A DNA stretch of 64,000 bases from Burkholderiales bacterium (GTDB lineage: Bacteria; Pseudomonadota; Gammaproteobacteria; Burkholderiales; Usitatibacteraceae): positions 1 to 64,000 of the forward strand of contig JAHCAK010000008.1 of the NCBI GenBank assembly GCA_019634955.1, written 5' to 3'. A model generated the notes under the pieces. It was given only the letters and a program-made list of their open reading frames with translations. It did not search any database and was not told the DNA's origin. Below, in pieces: positions 9,322 through 19,696 of the stretch; position 1 is the first letter of the stretch, and every line of letters begins with the position of its first letter. Both the position numbers and the translations under genes were made by a program.

Positions 9322-9978
9322 GTGCGAAGTCCCCTCGGCTGCCACGACCCCGCACGGCTCGAAGCCGAGAGGCTCTCGGCCGAGTCGCTGGACCGCTCCC
9401 TGGACGAGGCGCTCGCCGGCCGTGCGGCGGGCGCCCCGCTGTGGCTCTTCGCCTACGGCTCGCTCATGTGGAACCCGGGGTTCGCCTTCGTCGCGAAGCG
9501 CGTGACGACCATCTACGGCTACCACCGCGACTTCTGCCTCTGGTCGCGCATCAACCGCGGCACGTTCGAGCGCCCCGGCCTCGTGCTCTCGCTCGAGCGC
9601 GGCGGCAGCTGCCGGGGCATCGCCTTCCGCCTGGCGGAATCGACCTCGCGCGAGGAGCTGCGCATGCTCTGGCGCCGCGAGATGTCGCTGGGCTCCTATC
9701 ACCCGCGCTGGCTGGAGGGCCACGCCGGCCCCGACCGGTTCCCGGTCCTCGCGTTCATCGCCAATCCGCACTGCTCGGGCTACGCCGGCAGGCTTCCCGT
9801 GGACGAGATGGTGCAGTCGCTCGCCACCGCCCGCGGCAAGTTCGGGTCGAGCGCCGAGTACCTCTTCCAGACGCAGGCGGCGCTCGAGTCGCACGGCATC
9901 CGCGACGAGCGCGTGCGGCGGCTGGCAGAGCGCGTGCGCGCGCATTTCGCGCGGGTCGCCGCGCCTTCGCGCGGCTAG
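9322..9978 (+). CDS. chaC: ChaC-like gamma-glutamylcyclotransferase
   Basis: This 218-residue protein carries the ChaC signature FAYGSLMWNPGF, then YHRDFCLWSRINRGT and GYAGRLPVDEMVQ. The family cleaves glutathione to 5-oxoproline and Cys-Gly in the cytosol. A GTG start 4 bases after pdxH is the only one that keeps the usual N-terminal extension; the first alternative ATG lies at the core motif. It ends 7 bases from the convergent HAD hydrolase gene. Confidence 0.88.
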   Translation: MRSPLGCHDPARLEAERLSAESLDRSLDEALAGRAAGAPLWLFAYGSLMWNPGFAFVAKRVTTIYGYHRDFCLWSRINRGTFERPGLVLSLERGGSCRGIAFRLAESTSREELRMLWRREMSLGSYHPRWLEGHAGPDRFPVLAFIANPHCSGYAGRLPVDEMVQSLATARGKFGSSAEYLFQTQAALESHGIRDERVRRLAERVRAHFARVAAPSRG

Positions 9979-9985
9979 GCTGCGC

Positions 9986-10882
9986 TCACCACGCGAAGGC
10001 CGGCACGCGAAACCTCGGCCGGGCGACGGCGCGCCTCTCGAATGCCGCCCACGCCGCGGCGTCCGCCTGGCCGCCGGGCGGGATGCCCAGCTCCTCCGCG
10101 TGGATCCCGCCCTCGACGAAGGCGCAAGGCAGGCCCGCGCGTTCCGCGCCCAGCACGTCGTGCTCGATCGAGTCGCCGACGGCCACCACGCGGCCGGGCG
10201 CGCAGCCGGGGAGCGCGGCGATGCACGAGGCGTAGATCGCGGGCCACGGCTTGCCGTGGTAGAAGACCTCCCCGCCCAGCGCCTCGTAGCGCCGCGCGAG
10301 CACGCCCGTCGCGTCCACGAGCCTCCCGGCGTGGAAGCGGGAGATGTCGGGGTTGGCGCAGATCATGGGCAGGCCGCGCGCGACGCCGGCGCGCAGCTCC
10401 GCCTCGTAGTCCGGGAGGTTGCGCCGCGGCGAGTCGATGCCGATGGCCGCGAGGAAATCCGCCTCGCCCACGTCCGCCACGAAGTCGATGCCGATCCCCT
10501 CGAGGATCGAGCGGTCTCCGGCGCGCGTGAAGGCGTGGCAGCGGCGCCCGAGGCGCGCGTGGAAGGGCGTCGCGCGCGCGACGATGGCCTCGCGCGCGTC
10601 CTCCCCGGCCGAGACGACGCGGTCGAAGAGCCGCGGCGGGAAGCCCATTTCCTCCATCAGGCGCACGTTGGCGTCCTCGCGCCTCCCGGAGTTCGAGAGC
10701 ACCACGATGCCCTTGCCGGCCGCCCGCAGGCGCTCGAGGCAGTCCAGCGCGCCCGGATAGGGGCGCGAGCCGTCGTGGAGCACGCCCCACTGGTCGACGA
10801 TGAAGCCGTCGAAGCGCTCCGCCAGCGCGGCGACGCCGGGAAGGGCCTCGGCCGCCGGGGCCGCCTCAGGAGATGCGCTCAC
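9986..10882 (-). CDS. HAD-IIA hydrolase (TIGR01459-like), coupled to phosphonate transporter
   Basis: This 298-residue HAD-superfamily phosphatase has motif I altered to DQWGVLHDG (DxWG, as in the TIGR01459 subgroup), motif II VVLSNSGRR, Lys in YHGKPWP and motif IV VGDSIEHDVLGA. Its start overlaps the end of the second phosphonate permease gene by 17 bases, so it is translationally coupled to the transporter. That context suggests it works on an imported phosphorus compound, but the family substrate is unknown. It is not the PhnX type. The alternative is a general housekeeping phosphatase in a chance operon. Confidence 0.82.
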   Translation of the reverse strand: MSASPEAAPAAEALPGVAALAERFDGFIVDQWGVLHDGSRPYPGALDCLERLRAAGKGIVVLSNSGRREDANVRLMEEMGFPPRLFDRVVSAGEDAREAIVARATPFHARLGRRCHAFTRAGDRSILEGIGIDFVADVGEADFLAAIGIDSPRRNLPDYEAELRAGVARGLPMICANPDISRFHAGRLVDATGVLARRYEALGGEVFYHGKPWPAIYASCIAALPGCAPGRVVAVGDSIEHDVLGAERAGLPCAFVEGGIHAEELGIPPGGQADAAAWAAFERRAVARPRFRVPAFAW

Positions 10883-11675
10883 GGACCCAGGCGGAGACCG
10901 CCTCGCTCGCGATGACGACCACGAGGATCGCGGCGAGCACCACGAGGACCTGCTGCCACGCGAACTGGTTGATGGAGGCGTAGAGGTAGAGGCCGATGCC
11001 GCCCGCGCCCACGAAGCCGAGCACGCTCGACTCGCGCACGTTGATGTCCCAGCGGTACACCGTGGTCCCGATCAGCACCGGCATCACCTGCGGGAGGATC
11101 CCGATCGCGTACACCTGGAAGGTGCCCGCGCCCGTGGCCTCGATGGCCTCGATGGGCCCGCGGTCGGCCTCCTCGATCGCCTCGGCCACCAGCTTGGCGA
11201 GGAAGCCCACGCTGCGCGCGGACACCGCCGCGATGCCCGCGAGCGGCCCCGGCCCGAAGATCGCCACGAAGAGCAGGCCCCAGATCACGGTGTTCACCGA
11301 GCGGGAGGCGACCAGGATGCCGCGCCCGACGGCCCAGGTGAAGCCGTTGGCCGTGGTGTTGCGCGCCGCGAGGAACGCGATCGGGACCGAGAAGACGACG
11401 GCGATCGCCGTCCCGAGCGTCGCGATGTGGATCGTCTCGATGAGCGGCGCCACGATCGTCGGCAGGTACGACCAGCGCGGCGGCCACATGCGCTCGGCGA
11501 GGTCTGCGGCCTGCACGTGCGCGTCCTTGAAGAAGACCCACTCGATCTCCAGCGCCGAGACGGACCACACCGAGGCGAGGGCCACCGCCACCATCCAGAT
11601 CCAGTGGATCGCCGTCTCGCGCGGCGTGTGCTTGCGCCACGCCGTCGGGTGCGCCTTCGCGGCGGGCGCGCTCAC
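10866..11675 (-). CDS. phnE: Phosphonate/phosphite ABC transporter permease (second PhnE)
   Basis: This 269-residue inner-membrane permease of the MetI/PhnE type has about six hydrophobic segments and the EAA-loop region GPIEAIEATGAGTFQVYAIG that contacts the ATPase. The C-terminal RESSVLGFVGAGGIGLYL motif is typical of PhnE. A GTG start overlaps the stop of the upstream permease (GTGA). Two adjacent, diverged PhnE proteins form a probable heterodimer, as in other phosphonate and phosphite importers. Confidence 0.88.
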   Translation of the reverse strand: MSAPAAKAHPTAWRKHTPRETAIHWIWMVAVALASVWSVSALEIEWVFFKDAHVQAADLAERMWPPRWSYLPTIVAPLIETIHIATLGTAIAVVFSVPIAFLAARNTTANGFTWAVGRGILVASRSVNTVIWGLLFVAIFGPGPLAGIAAVSARSVGFLAKLVAEAIEEADRGPIEAIEATGAGTFQVYAIGILPQVMPVLIGTTVYRWDINVRESSVLGFVGAGGIGLYLYASINQFAWQQVLVVLAAILVVVIASEAVSAWVRERIS

Positions 11676-12475
11676 CGCAGCCTCCCGCGCACCCAGTCGC
11701 TGAACCACTCGCCCAGCGCGACGAGCGCGATGATGCCGAGCAGGATGGCGAGCGAGAAGTCGTAGTCGTAGCGGCTGAACGAGGCCGAGAGCGTCTGCCC
11801 GATGCCGCCCGCGCCGACGATGCCCACGATCGTGGAGTGGCGCACGTTCGCGTCGAGGCGGTAGATCGCCGTGCCCACCGAGCGCGTGAGCACCTGCGGC
11901 ACGATGGCGTAGACCACCAGCTGGCCGAAGCCCGCGCCGGTGGCGCGCACCGCCTCGATCGGCCCGGTGCGAACGTTCTCGATGTCCTCGGCGAGCATCT
12001 TGGCGAGGAAGATCGCCGAGGAGAACGAGAGCGTGAGCAGGCCCGCGATGGGGCCGAAGCCGAACAGCTTCACGAAGAAGATGGCGATGATGACCTCGTG
12101 GAAGGTGCGGCCCACGACGATCGTCCCGCGCGCGGCGAGGTAGACCGGGCGCGGGGCGAGGTTCCTCGCCGCGGCGATGCCCAGCGGGATGCTGAGGACG
12201 ATCCCCACGAGCGTCGCGGCGAAGGCCATCTGCAGGCTCTCCGTCATCCCCTTCACCAGGAGCTCCCAGCGCTCGAAGTCGGGCGGGAACATGCGCGCGA
12301 AGATGTCGAGCGCGCGTCCGAAGCCGGCGAGCGTGCGCTTCACGTCGACGTTGAGCGTGGACACCGACCACACGAGGTAGGCGAACGCGGCCACCCACGC
12401 GAGGTTCTGCCGCGACCGCGTGCCGAAGAATGGCGGCGGCCGCCAGCGGGTCGGGTACGGCGCCGCCGCGCTCAA
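11672..12475 (-). CDS. phnE: Phosphonate/phosphite ABC transporter permease (first PhnE)
   Basis: This 267-residue permease is paralogous to its downstream neighbour. It carries the coupling loop [20 protein letters not shown] and [18 protein letters not shown] near the C-terminus. The start is assigned to a TTG that overlaps the phnC stop (TTGA), because no ATG or GTG gives a complete N-terminus; this start is the least certain of the operon. The length of about 267 matches the PhnE family. Confidence 0.86.
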   Translation of the reverse strand: MSAAAPYPTRWRPPPFFGTRSRQNLAWVAAFAYLVWSVSTLNVDVKRTLAGFGRALDIFARMFPPDFERWELLVKGMTESLQMAFAATLVGIVLSIPLGIAAARNLAPRPVYLAARGTIVVGRTFHEVIIAIFFVKLFGFGPIAGLLTLSFSSAIFLAKMLAEDIENVRTGPIEAVRATGAGFGQLVVYAIVPQVLTRSVGTAIYRLDANVRHSTIVGIVGAGGIGQTLSASFSRYDYDFSLAILLGIIALVALGEWFSDWVRGRLR

Positions 12476-13296
12476 GCCTCGTCCTCGTCGGCCTTGCGGA
12501 TGGTGCGGCTCCAGTCCTCGTCGCCGTAGATGCGCGTGAGGACTTCCGGCGTGAGGTCCGCCGCCGGCCCGTCGTAGCAGACCCGGCCGCCCTGCAGGCC
12601 GACCACGCGGTCGGCGAACCCCTGGGCGAGCGCCACGTCGTGGATGTTCACGAGCGCGGGGGTGGCGCGCTCCTCGGCGAGCGAGCGGATGAGGCGCATG
12701 ATCTGGCGGGCCGTCTTGGGGTCGAGGCTCGCCGTGGGCTCGTCGACCAGCAGCAGGTCGGGGTTCTGCATGAGGGCGCGGCCGATGCCCACGCGCTGGC
12801 GCTGCCCGCCGGAGAGCGCGTCGGCGCGCGAGTCGTGCAGCCCCGCGAGCCCCACGCGCTCGAGCATCGCGAACGCGTTGGCGATGTCCTGGGGCGGGTA
12901 GCGCCGCATCCACGAGGCGAGGAAGCCCACGGAGCCGAGGCGCCCCGAGAGCAGGTTTTCCATCACCGTGAGCCGGTCGACGAGGTTGAATTCCTGGAAG
13001 ATCATGCCGATGCGCCGCCGGGCCGCGCGCAGTTCCTTCGGCGCGAGCTTCACGATGTCGGTCCCGCCCAGCAGGACGCGGCCGGCGGTGGGCTCCACCA
13101 GCCGGTTGATGCAGCGGATGAGCGTGCTCTTGCCGGCGCCCGAGGACCCGATGATGGCGATGACCTCGGGCCGGTCGACCCGGAAGGTGACTTCGTCGAG
13201 GGCGCGGGTGCCGCCCGGGTAGGTCTTCGCGAGCCCCTCGATCGCGAGGAGCGGCCGGGCGCCGCCCGCGGACGGCGCCTCCTGCGCGGCCGGCAT
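12472..13296 (-). CDS. phnC: Phosphonate/phosphite ABC transporter ATP-binding protein PhnC
   Basis: This 274-residue ABC ATPase has Walker [10 protein letters not shown] at residues 50-58, the signature [10 protein letters not shown] and Walker [30 protein letters not shown] and [17 protein letters not shown] match the PhnC subfamily. It lies 4 bases after phnD and directly before the permeases. It would energise import across the inner membrane. Confidence 0.92.
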   Translation of the reverse strand: MPAAQEAPSAGGARPLLAIEGLAKTYPGGTRALDEVTFRVDRPEVIAIIGSSGAGKSTLIRCINRLVEPTAGRVLLGGTDIVKLAPKELRAARRRIGMIFQEFNLVDRLTVMENLLSGRLGSVGFLASWMRRYPPQDIANAFAMLERVGLAGLHDSRADALSGGQRQRVGIGRALMQNPDLLLVDEPTASLDPKTARQIMRLIRSLAEERATPALVNIHDVALAQGFADRVVGLQGGRVCYDGPAADLTPEVLTRIYGDEDWSRTIRKADEDEA

Positions 13297-13300
13297 CGCC

Positions 13301-14302
13301 CTACTCCTTCGTGCCGAGCTTCGAGAGGGCTTCCTGCGTGTAGGAGACGCCGCTCGCCTTCTGGATGGTGAGCACGTCGCGCCAGCTGTCCTTGTAGACG
13401 ATGGCGGTGAAGCGCTCGGTGTCCTTGAACTCCTTGGCGAGCTTGGACTTCTTGAAGTCGAAGGTGAGGAAGGCCTCCTTCACCTTGGCCTTGAGCTCTG
13501 GCGCCAGGTTGTGCGGCACGCCGAAGGCCGTGCGCGGGAACGGCGCCGTCTCGTAGATCACGCGCAGGGCGTCGGCCTTGAACATGCCGCGCGCCTGCAT
13601 GCGCTCGACCACCGTGGAGGCCACGGGCGCCGCGTCGTAGTCCTTGTTCACCACGCCCATGATCGAGTTGTCGTGCTTGCCGGAGAAGAGCACCTCGTAG
13701 TCCTTGCCGGGCACCACGCCCATCGCCGAGAAGAGCGCGCGCGGGGCGGTGTCGCCGGAGTTGGACGAGGGCGACACGTGCGCCACGCGCTTGCCCTTCA
13801 GGTCCTGCACGGTCTTGATGGGGCTGTCCTTCTGCGTGATGAGCTGCAGGGTGTAGCCGATGCTGCCGTCGGCGCGCGTCATGCTCGCCACCGGCTCGAA
13901 GCCCGCGAGGTTCACGGCGTAGGGCGTGGGCCCCGTGGCCACGCCCGCGATGTGCAGGCGCCCGGAGCGGATCGCCTCCACCTGGGCGGCGTAGGATTCC
14001 GCCGGATACCAGCGCACGCGCTTGCCCGTGACCTTCGCGACGTGCTGCATGAGGTCCTCGAAGACGTTCTCGTACACCGACGGATCCTCGACCGGCGTGT
14101 AGGAGAACACCAGCGTGGCCGGGTTCTGCCACTGCTTCGGGTCCTTCGGCAGGTCGGCGATGAGATCGCCGTTCTCGTCGCAGAAGCGCGCGTCGAGCGT
14201 GCCGCGGTTCTTGCACGGTTCCTGCGCGAGCGCGGAGACCGGCCACGCGCCGGCCAGCAGGGTGAATGCGAAAGCGAGCGTCGCCGAGCGGACGATCTTC
14301 AT
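13301..14302 (-). CDS. phnD: Phosphate/phosphite/phosphonate-binding periplasmic protein PhnD
   Basis: This is a 333-residue periplasmic binding protein with a signal peptide (residues 1-26, cleavage after ALA). It has the PhnD core [39 protein letters not shown] and [18 protein letters not shown]. The family binds phosphonates, phosphite or methylphosphonate. No C-P lyase, phosphonatase or ptxD gene is in the window, so the ligand stays open. It heads the operon phnD-phnC-phnE-phnE-HAD and has a strong purine-rich ribosome site (gggagagagaag). Confidence 0.9.
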   Translation of the reverse strand: MKIVRSATLAFAFTLLAGAWPVSALAQEPCKNRGTLDARFCDENGDLIADLPKDPKQWQNPATLVFSYTPVEDPSVYENVFEDLMQHVAKVTGKRVRWYPAESYAAQVEAIRSGRLHIAGVATGPTPYAVNLAGFEPVASMTRADGSIGYTLQLITQKDSPIKTVQDLKGKRVAHVSPSSNSGDTAPRALFSAMGVVPGKDYEVLFSGKHDNSIMGVVNKDYDAAPVASTVVERMQARGMFKADALRVIYETAPFPRTAFGVPHNLAPELKAKVKEAFLTFDFKKSKLAKEFKDTERFTAIVYKDSWRDVLTIQKASGVSYTQEALSKLGTKE

Positions 14303-14360
14303 CTTCTTCTCTCTCCCGGGTTCCGGGCCGCCCCGTCGGCGACCTCGCCGCTATCCTACC

Positions 14361-15876
14361 TCAGGCGCCTCCCGCCTCGCCGCCGGAGGGCGGCCGGTCG
14401 CCGCGCGGCCGGTTGCGGTTGCGGTGGCGCCGGTTCCTCCCCGGCTTGCCCTGCCCGCCGGGCGCCGCGCCCTGCGGCTGCGCGGGGCCCTTGCCCTGGG
14501 GAGCGCCCTGCGGCTGGCCCTGCGCCTGCCCTTGCACCTGTCCTTGCGCCTGCTGCCCCTTGCCGCGCTTGTTGCGGCGCTTGCGGCCCTGCCCCTGCCC
14601 CGGCTGCGCGCCGGGGCCTTGCGGGCCCTTGGCGTGGAACGGCGCGGGTGCGGCGTTGCCCGGCGTCGCGCCCTTGCCCTTGGCGCGCCGCTTGCGGCCC
14701 TTCTTCGCGCCCTGTCCGGGCGCCTGCTGCGCTTGCCCGCGATGCCCCGCCGGCAGGCCCATGGCGCCCGTGGCGCGGTTGAAGCCGGGGAGGCGATCCC
14801 AGTCCGGCTGGCGGTCGTCGTCCTCGTCGACGAGGGGCGCCTCGTCGCGCTTCCAGTCCTGGAGGAGATGCGCGGGCTGCAGCTCGTCCTCGACCTCCTC
14901 GTCCTCGTCCCACTCGTCGGCCGCCTCGATCCGCTCGCCCGGCGGCGCGACGTTGCCCGGCGCGTAGTCGTCCTCGTCCTCCTCCTCCGGCCCGGCGGCG
15001 GGCGGCGCCTCGTTCATGCCGGCGAACTCCATGAGCTTCAGCACGTCGGCCTCGGGCATGTCGCGCACCTGGCCGCGCTTGAGGAAGCTGGGCAGCTCCA
15101 CCTGGCCGTAGCGCACGCGCATGAGGCGGCTCACCATGAGGCCCACGGCCTCGAACATGCGGCGCACCTCGCGGTTCTTCCCTTCCTTGAGCACGACGTG
15201 GTACCAGTGGTTCGAGCCCTCGCCACCCTTGTCCACCAGGCGCACGAACGCGCACGCCTCGCCGTCGAGCTCCACGCCCTCGCCGGTGAGCCGCTGCACC
15301 TGCTCCGGCGTGAGTTCGCCCATGATCCGCACCGCGTACTCGCGCTCGATCTCGTAGCGCGGGTGCATGAGGAGGTTGGCGAGCTCGCCGCTGGTGGTGA
15401 AGAGGAGCAGGCCGCTCGTGTTGAAGTCGAGCCGGCCGATGGACACCCAGCGCGCGTTGTTCACCTTCGGGAGCTTCGCGAACACAGTGGGCCGGCCTTC
15501 CGGGTCGTCCCGCGTGCAGATCTCGCCCTCGGGCTTGTGGTACAGGAGCACGCGCGGCAGCTGCGCGCCGAAGCGCAGCTGGATCAGCCGGCCGTCGAGC
15601 TTCACCCGGTCGCCCGGGCCCACGAGGTCGCCCAGCTTCGCCACCTGGCCGTTGATCGTGATGTGGCCCTGCGCGATGAGGATCTCGATGTTGCGCCGCG
15701 AGCCGTGGCCCGACTGCGCCATCACCTTCTGCAGGCGCTCGCGCTTGCCGGCGTCCTTGCCGCGCGCGCCCTTGCCGCCCTTGGCGCGGCGCTGGCCTGC
15801 CGCCGGCGCCTTCGCCCATTCGGGCACGATGCCGCCGGGCCAGTCGAGCCGCGGCGCGCGGGGAAGTCGATGGGGT

Positions 15877-15887
<11 letters not shown>
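14361..15887 (-). CDS. rluB: 23S rRNA pseudouridine-2605 synthase RluB with long acidic/basic tail
   Basis: This 508-residue protein has a catalytic part similar in size to RluB: a basic N-terminus, an S4 domain ([20 protein letters not shown], about residues 49-68) and the RsuA/RluB core. The catalytic Asp154 is in [13 protein letters not shown]. Residues from about 290 on are an acidic stretch followed by a Gly/Gln/Lys/Arg-rich low-complexity tail, making it almost twice the usual E. coli length. Such tails are common in betaproteobacterial RluB and may bind RNA. The gene starts 11 bases inside scpB. Confidence 0.92.
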
Positions 15888-16698
<811 letters not shown>

Positions 16699-16700
16699 GG

Positions 16701-17567
16701 TCAGGTGATCGTGAGCGTCGCGCGCTCGCTCTTCAGGCGCACGTAGATGGGGTCGAATGCGGTTTGCTGCGTGATCTCGATGAGGCTCTCGCGGGCGAGC
16801 TCGAGGAGCGCGAGGAAGCTCACCACCAGCACGGGCACGCCGTGCTCGGGCTCGAAGAGCTGCGAGAACTCGGTGAAGGCGCCGCCCGTGAGCGTGCGCA
16901 GGATGCGGCTCATGTGCGAGCGCACCGAGAGCTGCTCGCGCGTGATCTTGTGGTGCTTCGTCATCTTCGCGCGGGCGAGGATCGAGCGCCAGGCCTCCGA
17001 GAGGTCCGCCACCTCGATGCCGGGCAGGCGCTCGGTGAGCGCGCGCTCCAGCCACACCTCGACCACGGAGAAGTCGCGCCCGGCCACCGGCACCTCCGAG
17101 AGCATGTGCGCGGCCTTCTTCATCTGCTCGTACTCGAGCAGGCGCCGCACCAGCTCCGCGCGCGGGTCCTCGGCCTCCGCCGCGTCGTCGCGCTTCGGGC
17201 GCGGCAGCAGCATCCGCGACTTGATCTCGATGAGGAGCGCGGCCATGAGCAGGTACTCGGCGGCGAGCTCCAGCTGCTGCGTGCGCATCATCTCGACGTA
17301 TTCCATGTACTGGCGCGTGAGCTCCGCCATGGGGATGTCGAGGATGTCGAGCGAATGCTTGCGGATGAGGTAGAGGAGCAGGTCCATCGGCCCCTCGAAG
17401 GCGTCGAGGAAGACCGAGAGCGCCTCCGGGGGGATGTAGAGGTCGGTCGGCAGCTCCGTGAGCGGCTCGCCGCGGATCTTCGCGACGGGAAGCGCGAGGT
17501 CCAGCCCCGGCTGGGCGGAGACCTCGACCGGGTCGTTCACGGCCGGGGCGCTCACTTCCTCCCCCAT
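16701..17567 (-). CDS. scpA: Segregation/condensation protein A (kleisin ScpA)
   Basis: This 288-residue kleisin bridges the SMC heads. [35 protein letters not shown] is the canonical N-terminal kleisin motif and the C-terminal winged-helix region ends in DPIYVRLK. The start may be ATG 17567 or GTG 17555, whose GTGA overlaps the stop of the upstream hydrolase. Neither has an ideally spaced ribosome site, although GGGGGAGGAA lies between them. It pairs with scpB immediately downstream. Confidence 0.92.
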   Translation of the reverse strand: MGEEVSAPAVNDPVEVSAQPGLDLALPVAKIRGEPLTELPTDLYIPPEALSVFLDAFEGPMDLLLYLIRKHSLDILDIPMAELTRQYMEYVEMMRTQQLELAAEYLLMAALLIEIKSRMLLPRPKRDDAAEAEDPRAELVRRLLEYEQMKKAAHMLSEVPVAGRDFSVVEVWLERALTERLPGIEVADLSEAWRSILARAKMTKHHKITREQLSVRSHMSRILRTLTGGAFTEFSQLFEPEHGVPVLVVSFLALLELARESLIEITQQTAFDPIYVRLKSERATLTIT

Positions 17568-18442
17568 GCGATGTCCGCGGCGGCGCGCGACATCTTCGCG
17601 CCGTCGTGGGCCACGCCCGGCACGTAGGAGAGCTCCCAGGCGAGCTTCACGCCGAGCTCGCGCGCGGCGGTGGTGGCCGCGCCGAAGAAGTTCTCGCCGC
17701 GCTCGAGCCGGTTGGCGCCCTGCTTCATGGAGGCCGCGGACTTGTCGAGGTCCGGATGGTCCGGGTCCGTGTCCGCCTCGCCCAGCAGCACGATGAGCCG
17801 CCGCTGCAGCGCCGCGCGCAGCTGCGCCTCGCCCGCCGGCGACTCCACCAGCGAGTGAGGCCACGGTTCGGCCTTGCGGTCCTTCCGCCACTCGGGCATC
17901 GCGTACCAGCCGGCGTTGGCGACGATCGCGAGCGAGGCGCGGTTGTCGGGCCGGAGCATCATGAAGCGGTGCACGAACTGCGCGCCCGCGGAGTGGCCGA
18001 AGATGCGGTAGTCCTTCTGGCCGTCGCGCATCTCGTCGAAGAGGTGCTCGATCACCGAGTACGACCACTTCTCGCGGTCGGCGTTGTCCGCGACGTCGCC
18101 CAGGTTGTACGCCGCCGCCTTCGGCCAGTGCTTCTCCGAGAACTCCGGGGCGATCACGATGAAGCCGTACCGGTCGGCGGCGAGCTCCCAGTTGTCGCGC
18201 ATCGCGGAGGCGGCGCGCTGCTTCCCGTGAAGGGCGAAGAGGATCGGGCAGGCCGAGTCGCACTGCCGCGGCCGGTAGGTGAACACGCGCACCGGCCGGT
18301 CCGCCTGCCCGCGCTTGTCCGCGAACACGAAGCTCCACTTCCCCGACGGCACCGGCGTGGCCGCCGCGGCCGGCATCGCCGCCGCCGCCATGAGCAGCGC
18401 GCCCATCGCCCAGCCCCTCCATCCGCGTTCATCTGCGTTCAT
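17552..18442 (-). CDS. Secreted alpha/beta-hydrolase (poly(3-hydroxybutyrate) depolymerase/esterase-like)
   Basis: The product of up to 296 residues has an N-terminal hydrophobic export signal ([15 protein letters not shown]) and an alpha/beta-hydrolase fold. The nucleophile elbow is GHSAGAQ, with LFALHGKQR upstream and a possible acid in GEADTDPDH. The late His is probably in GVAHDGAKM. The substrate is unknown. The annotated ATG at 18442 lies inside a dispersed ATCCGCGTTCATCTGCG repeat, so residues 1-8 are repeat-derived; ATG 18406, directly before the signal peptide, is a credible alternative. It interrupts the conserved trpS-scpA neighbourhood. Confidence 0.75.
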   Translation of the reverse strand: MNADERGWRGWAMGALLMAAAAMPAAAATPVPSGKWSFVFADKRGQADRPVRVFTYRPRQCDSACPILFALHGKQRAASAMRDNWELAADRYGFIVIAPEFSEKHWPKAAAYNLGDVADNADREKWSYSVIEHLFDEMRDGQKDYRIFGHSAGAQFVHRFMMLRPDNRASLAIVANAGWYAMPEWRKDRKAEPWPHSLVESPAGEAQLRAALQRRLIVLLGEADTDPDHPDLDKSAASMKQGANRLERGENFFGAATTAARELGVKLAWELSYVPGVAHDGAKMSRAAADIAWGRK

Positions 18443-18448
18443 CTGCGG
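18421..18448 (-). repeat. Dispersed repeat ATCCGCGTTCATCTGCG type
   Basis: On the - strand the sequence is CCGCAGATGAACGCAGATG followed by AACGCGGAT: two 10-base units ending in a variant. Short repeats of this kind recur in many unrelated bacterial genomes, often near the ACGGAG type. Here it supplies a start codon and part of the 5' end of the hydrolase gene. Confidence 0.75.
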
Positions 18449-18475
18449 TTCCCTCGCCTTTCTTCCGGGCCGTGT

Positions 18476-19684
18476 TCAGCTGTAGTTGAGGCCCATGGCC
18501 TCGCGCACGTCGCGCATCGTCTCGTCGGCCGTGTCGCTCGCCTTCTCGCAGCCGTCCTGGATGATCGAGCGCACGAGCGTCGGGTCCTCCTCGTAGCCGG
18601 CGGCACGCTCGCGGATGGGCTTCAGCTCCGCGTTGATCGCGTCGATCACGGGCTGCTTGCACTCCAGGCAGCCGATGCCGGCGGTGGTGCAGCCCTGCCA
18701 CACCCAGTCGCGCGTCTCCTGGCTCGAGTACACCTGGTGCAGGTTCCACACCGGGCACTTGTCGGGGTTGCCCGGGTCGGTGCGGCGCACGCGCGCCGGG
18801 TCGGTGGGCATGGTGCGCACCTTGCGCGACACCTCGTCGGGGCCGTCGCGCATGAGGATCGCGTTGCCGTAGCTCTTGCTCATCTTCTGCCCGTCGAGCC
18901 CCAGCAGCTTGGGCGTCTCGGTGAGCAGCGACTCGGGCTCGGTGAGGATCATGCGCCCGCCGCCCTCGATGAAGCCGAAGAGCCGCTCCTTGTCGCCCAG
19001 CGACAGGTTCTGCACGTCGCCCACGAGGTCGCGCGCCTGCGCGAGCGCCGCCTCGTCGCCCTTCTCCTGGAACCGCGTGCGCAGCTCGCGGTAGAGCTTG
19101 GCCTTCTTCGGCCCCATCTTCTTCACCGCGGCCTCGGCCTTCTCCTCGAAGCCCTTCTCGCGGCCGAAGAGGTGGTTGAAGCGCCGCGCGATCTCGCGCG
19201 TGAGCTCCACGTGCGAGACCTGGTCCTCGCCCACCGGCACGCGGGTCGCCCGGTAGATGAGGATGTCGGCCGCCTGCATGAGCGGGTAGCCGAGGAAGCC
19301 GTAGGTGGTGAGGTCGCGTCCGTGCTCGGCGTGCTTGTCCACCGCGTCCTTGTAGGTCGGCACGCGCTCGAGCCACGACAGCGGCGTGAAGAACGACATG
19401 AGGAGCGTCAGCTCCGCGTGCTGCGGCACGCGCGACTGCACGAAGAGCGTCGCCTTGGCCGGGTCGATGCCGGCGGCCAGCCAGTCGACGAACATGTCCC
19501 ACACCGTCGCCTCGATCACCGACGGGTCCTCGTAGTGCGAGGTGAGCGCGTGCCAGTCCGCGGCGAAGAAGAAGCACGGGTACTCGTTCTGCAGCCGCAC
19601 CCAGTTCTTGAGGGCGCCGTGGTAGTGGCCGAGGTGCATGGCGCCCGTGGGGCGCATGCCGGAGAGGACGCGTTCCTGGAACAT
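18476..19684 (-). CDS. trpS: Tryptophanyl-tRNA synthetase with Cys-rich Fe-S-type motif
   Basis: This 402-residue class I synthetase charges tRNA-Trp. The HIGH-type motif is HLGH at residues 17-20 and KMSKS is at 267-271. It is longer than the common 330-residue form because of an insertion at about residues 175-245. Four cysteines at 310, 332, 339 and 342 form C-x21-C-x6-C-x2-C, very close to the motif described for the [4Fe-4S]-binding TrpRS of Thermotoga maritima. Cluster binding is inferred, not shown. The gene lies 12 bases after the S2P-like protease gene in the block. Confidence 0.95.
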   Translation of the reverse strand: MFQERVLSGMRPTGAMHLGHYHGALKNWVRLQNEYPCFFFAADWHALTSHYEDPSVIEATVWDMFVDWLAAGIDPAKATLFVQSRVPQHAELTLLMSFFTPLSWLERVPTYKDAVDKHAEHGRDLTTYGFLGYPLMQAADILIYRATRVPVGEDQVSHVELTREIARRFNHLFGREKGFEEKAEAAVKKMGPKKAKLYRELRTRFQEKGDEAALAQARDLVGDVQNLSLGDKERLFGFIEGGGRMILTEPESLLTETPKLLGLDGQKMSKSYGNAILMRDGPDEVSRKVRTMPTDPARVRRTDPGNPDKCPVWNLHQVYSSQETRDWVWQGCTTAGIGCLECKQPVIDAINAELKPIRERAAGYEEDPTLVRSIIQDGCEKASDTADETMRDVREAMGLNYS

Positions 19685-19696
19685 GGTTGCCTTCTT

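Noticed and set aside
9986-14302. A C-P lyase or phosphonatase pathway in this operon
   Set aside because: No phnG-M or phnX/phnW gene is present, and the HAD protein lacks PhnX-type motifs.
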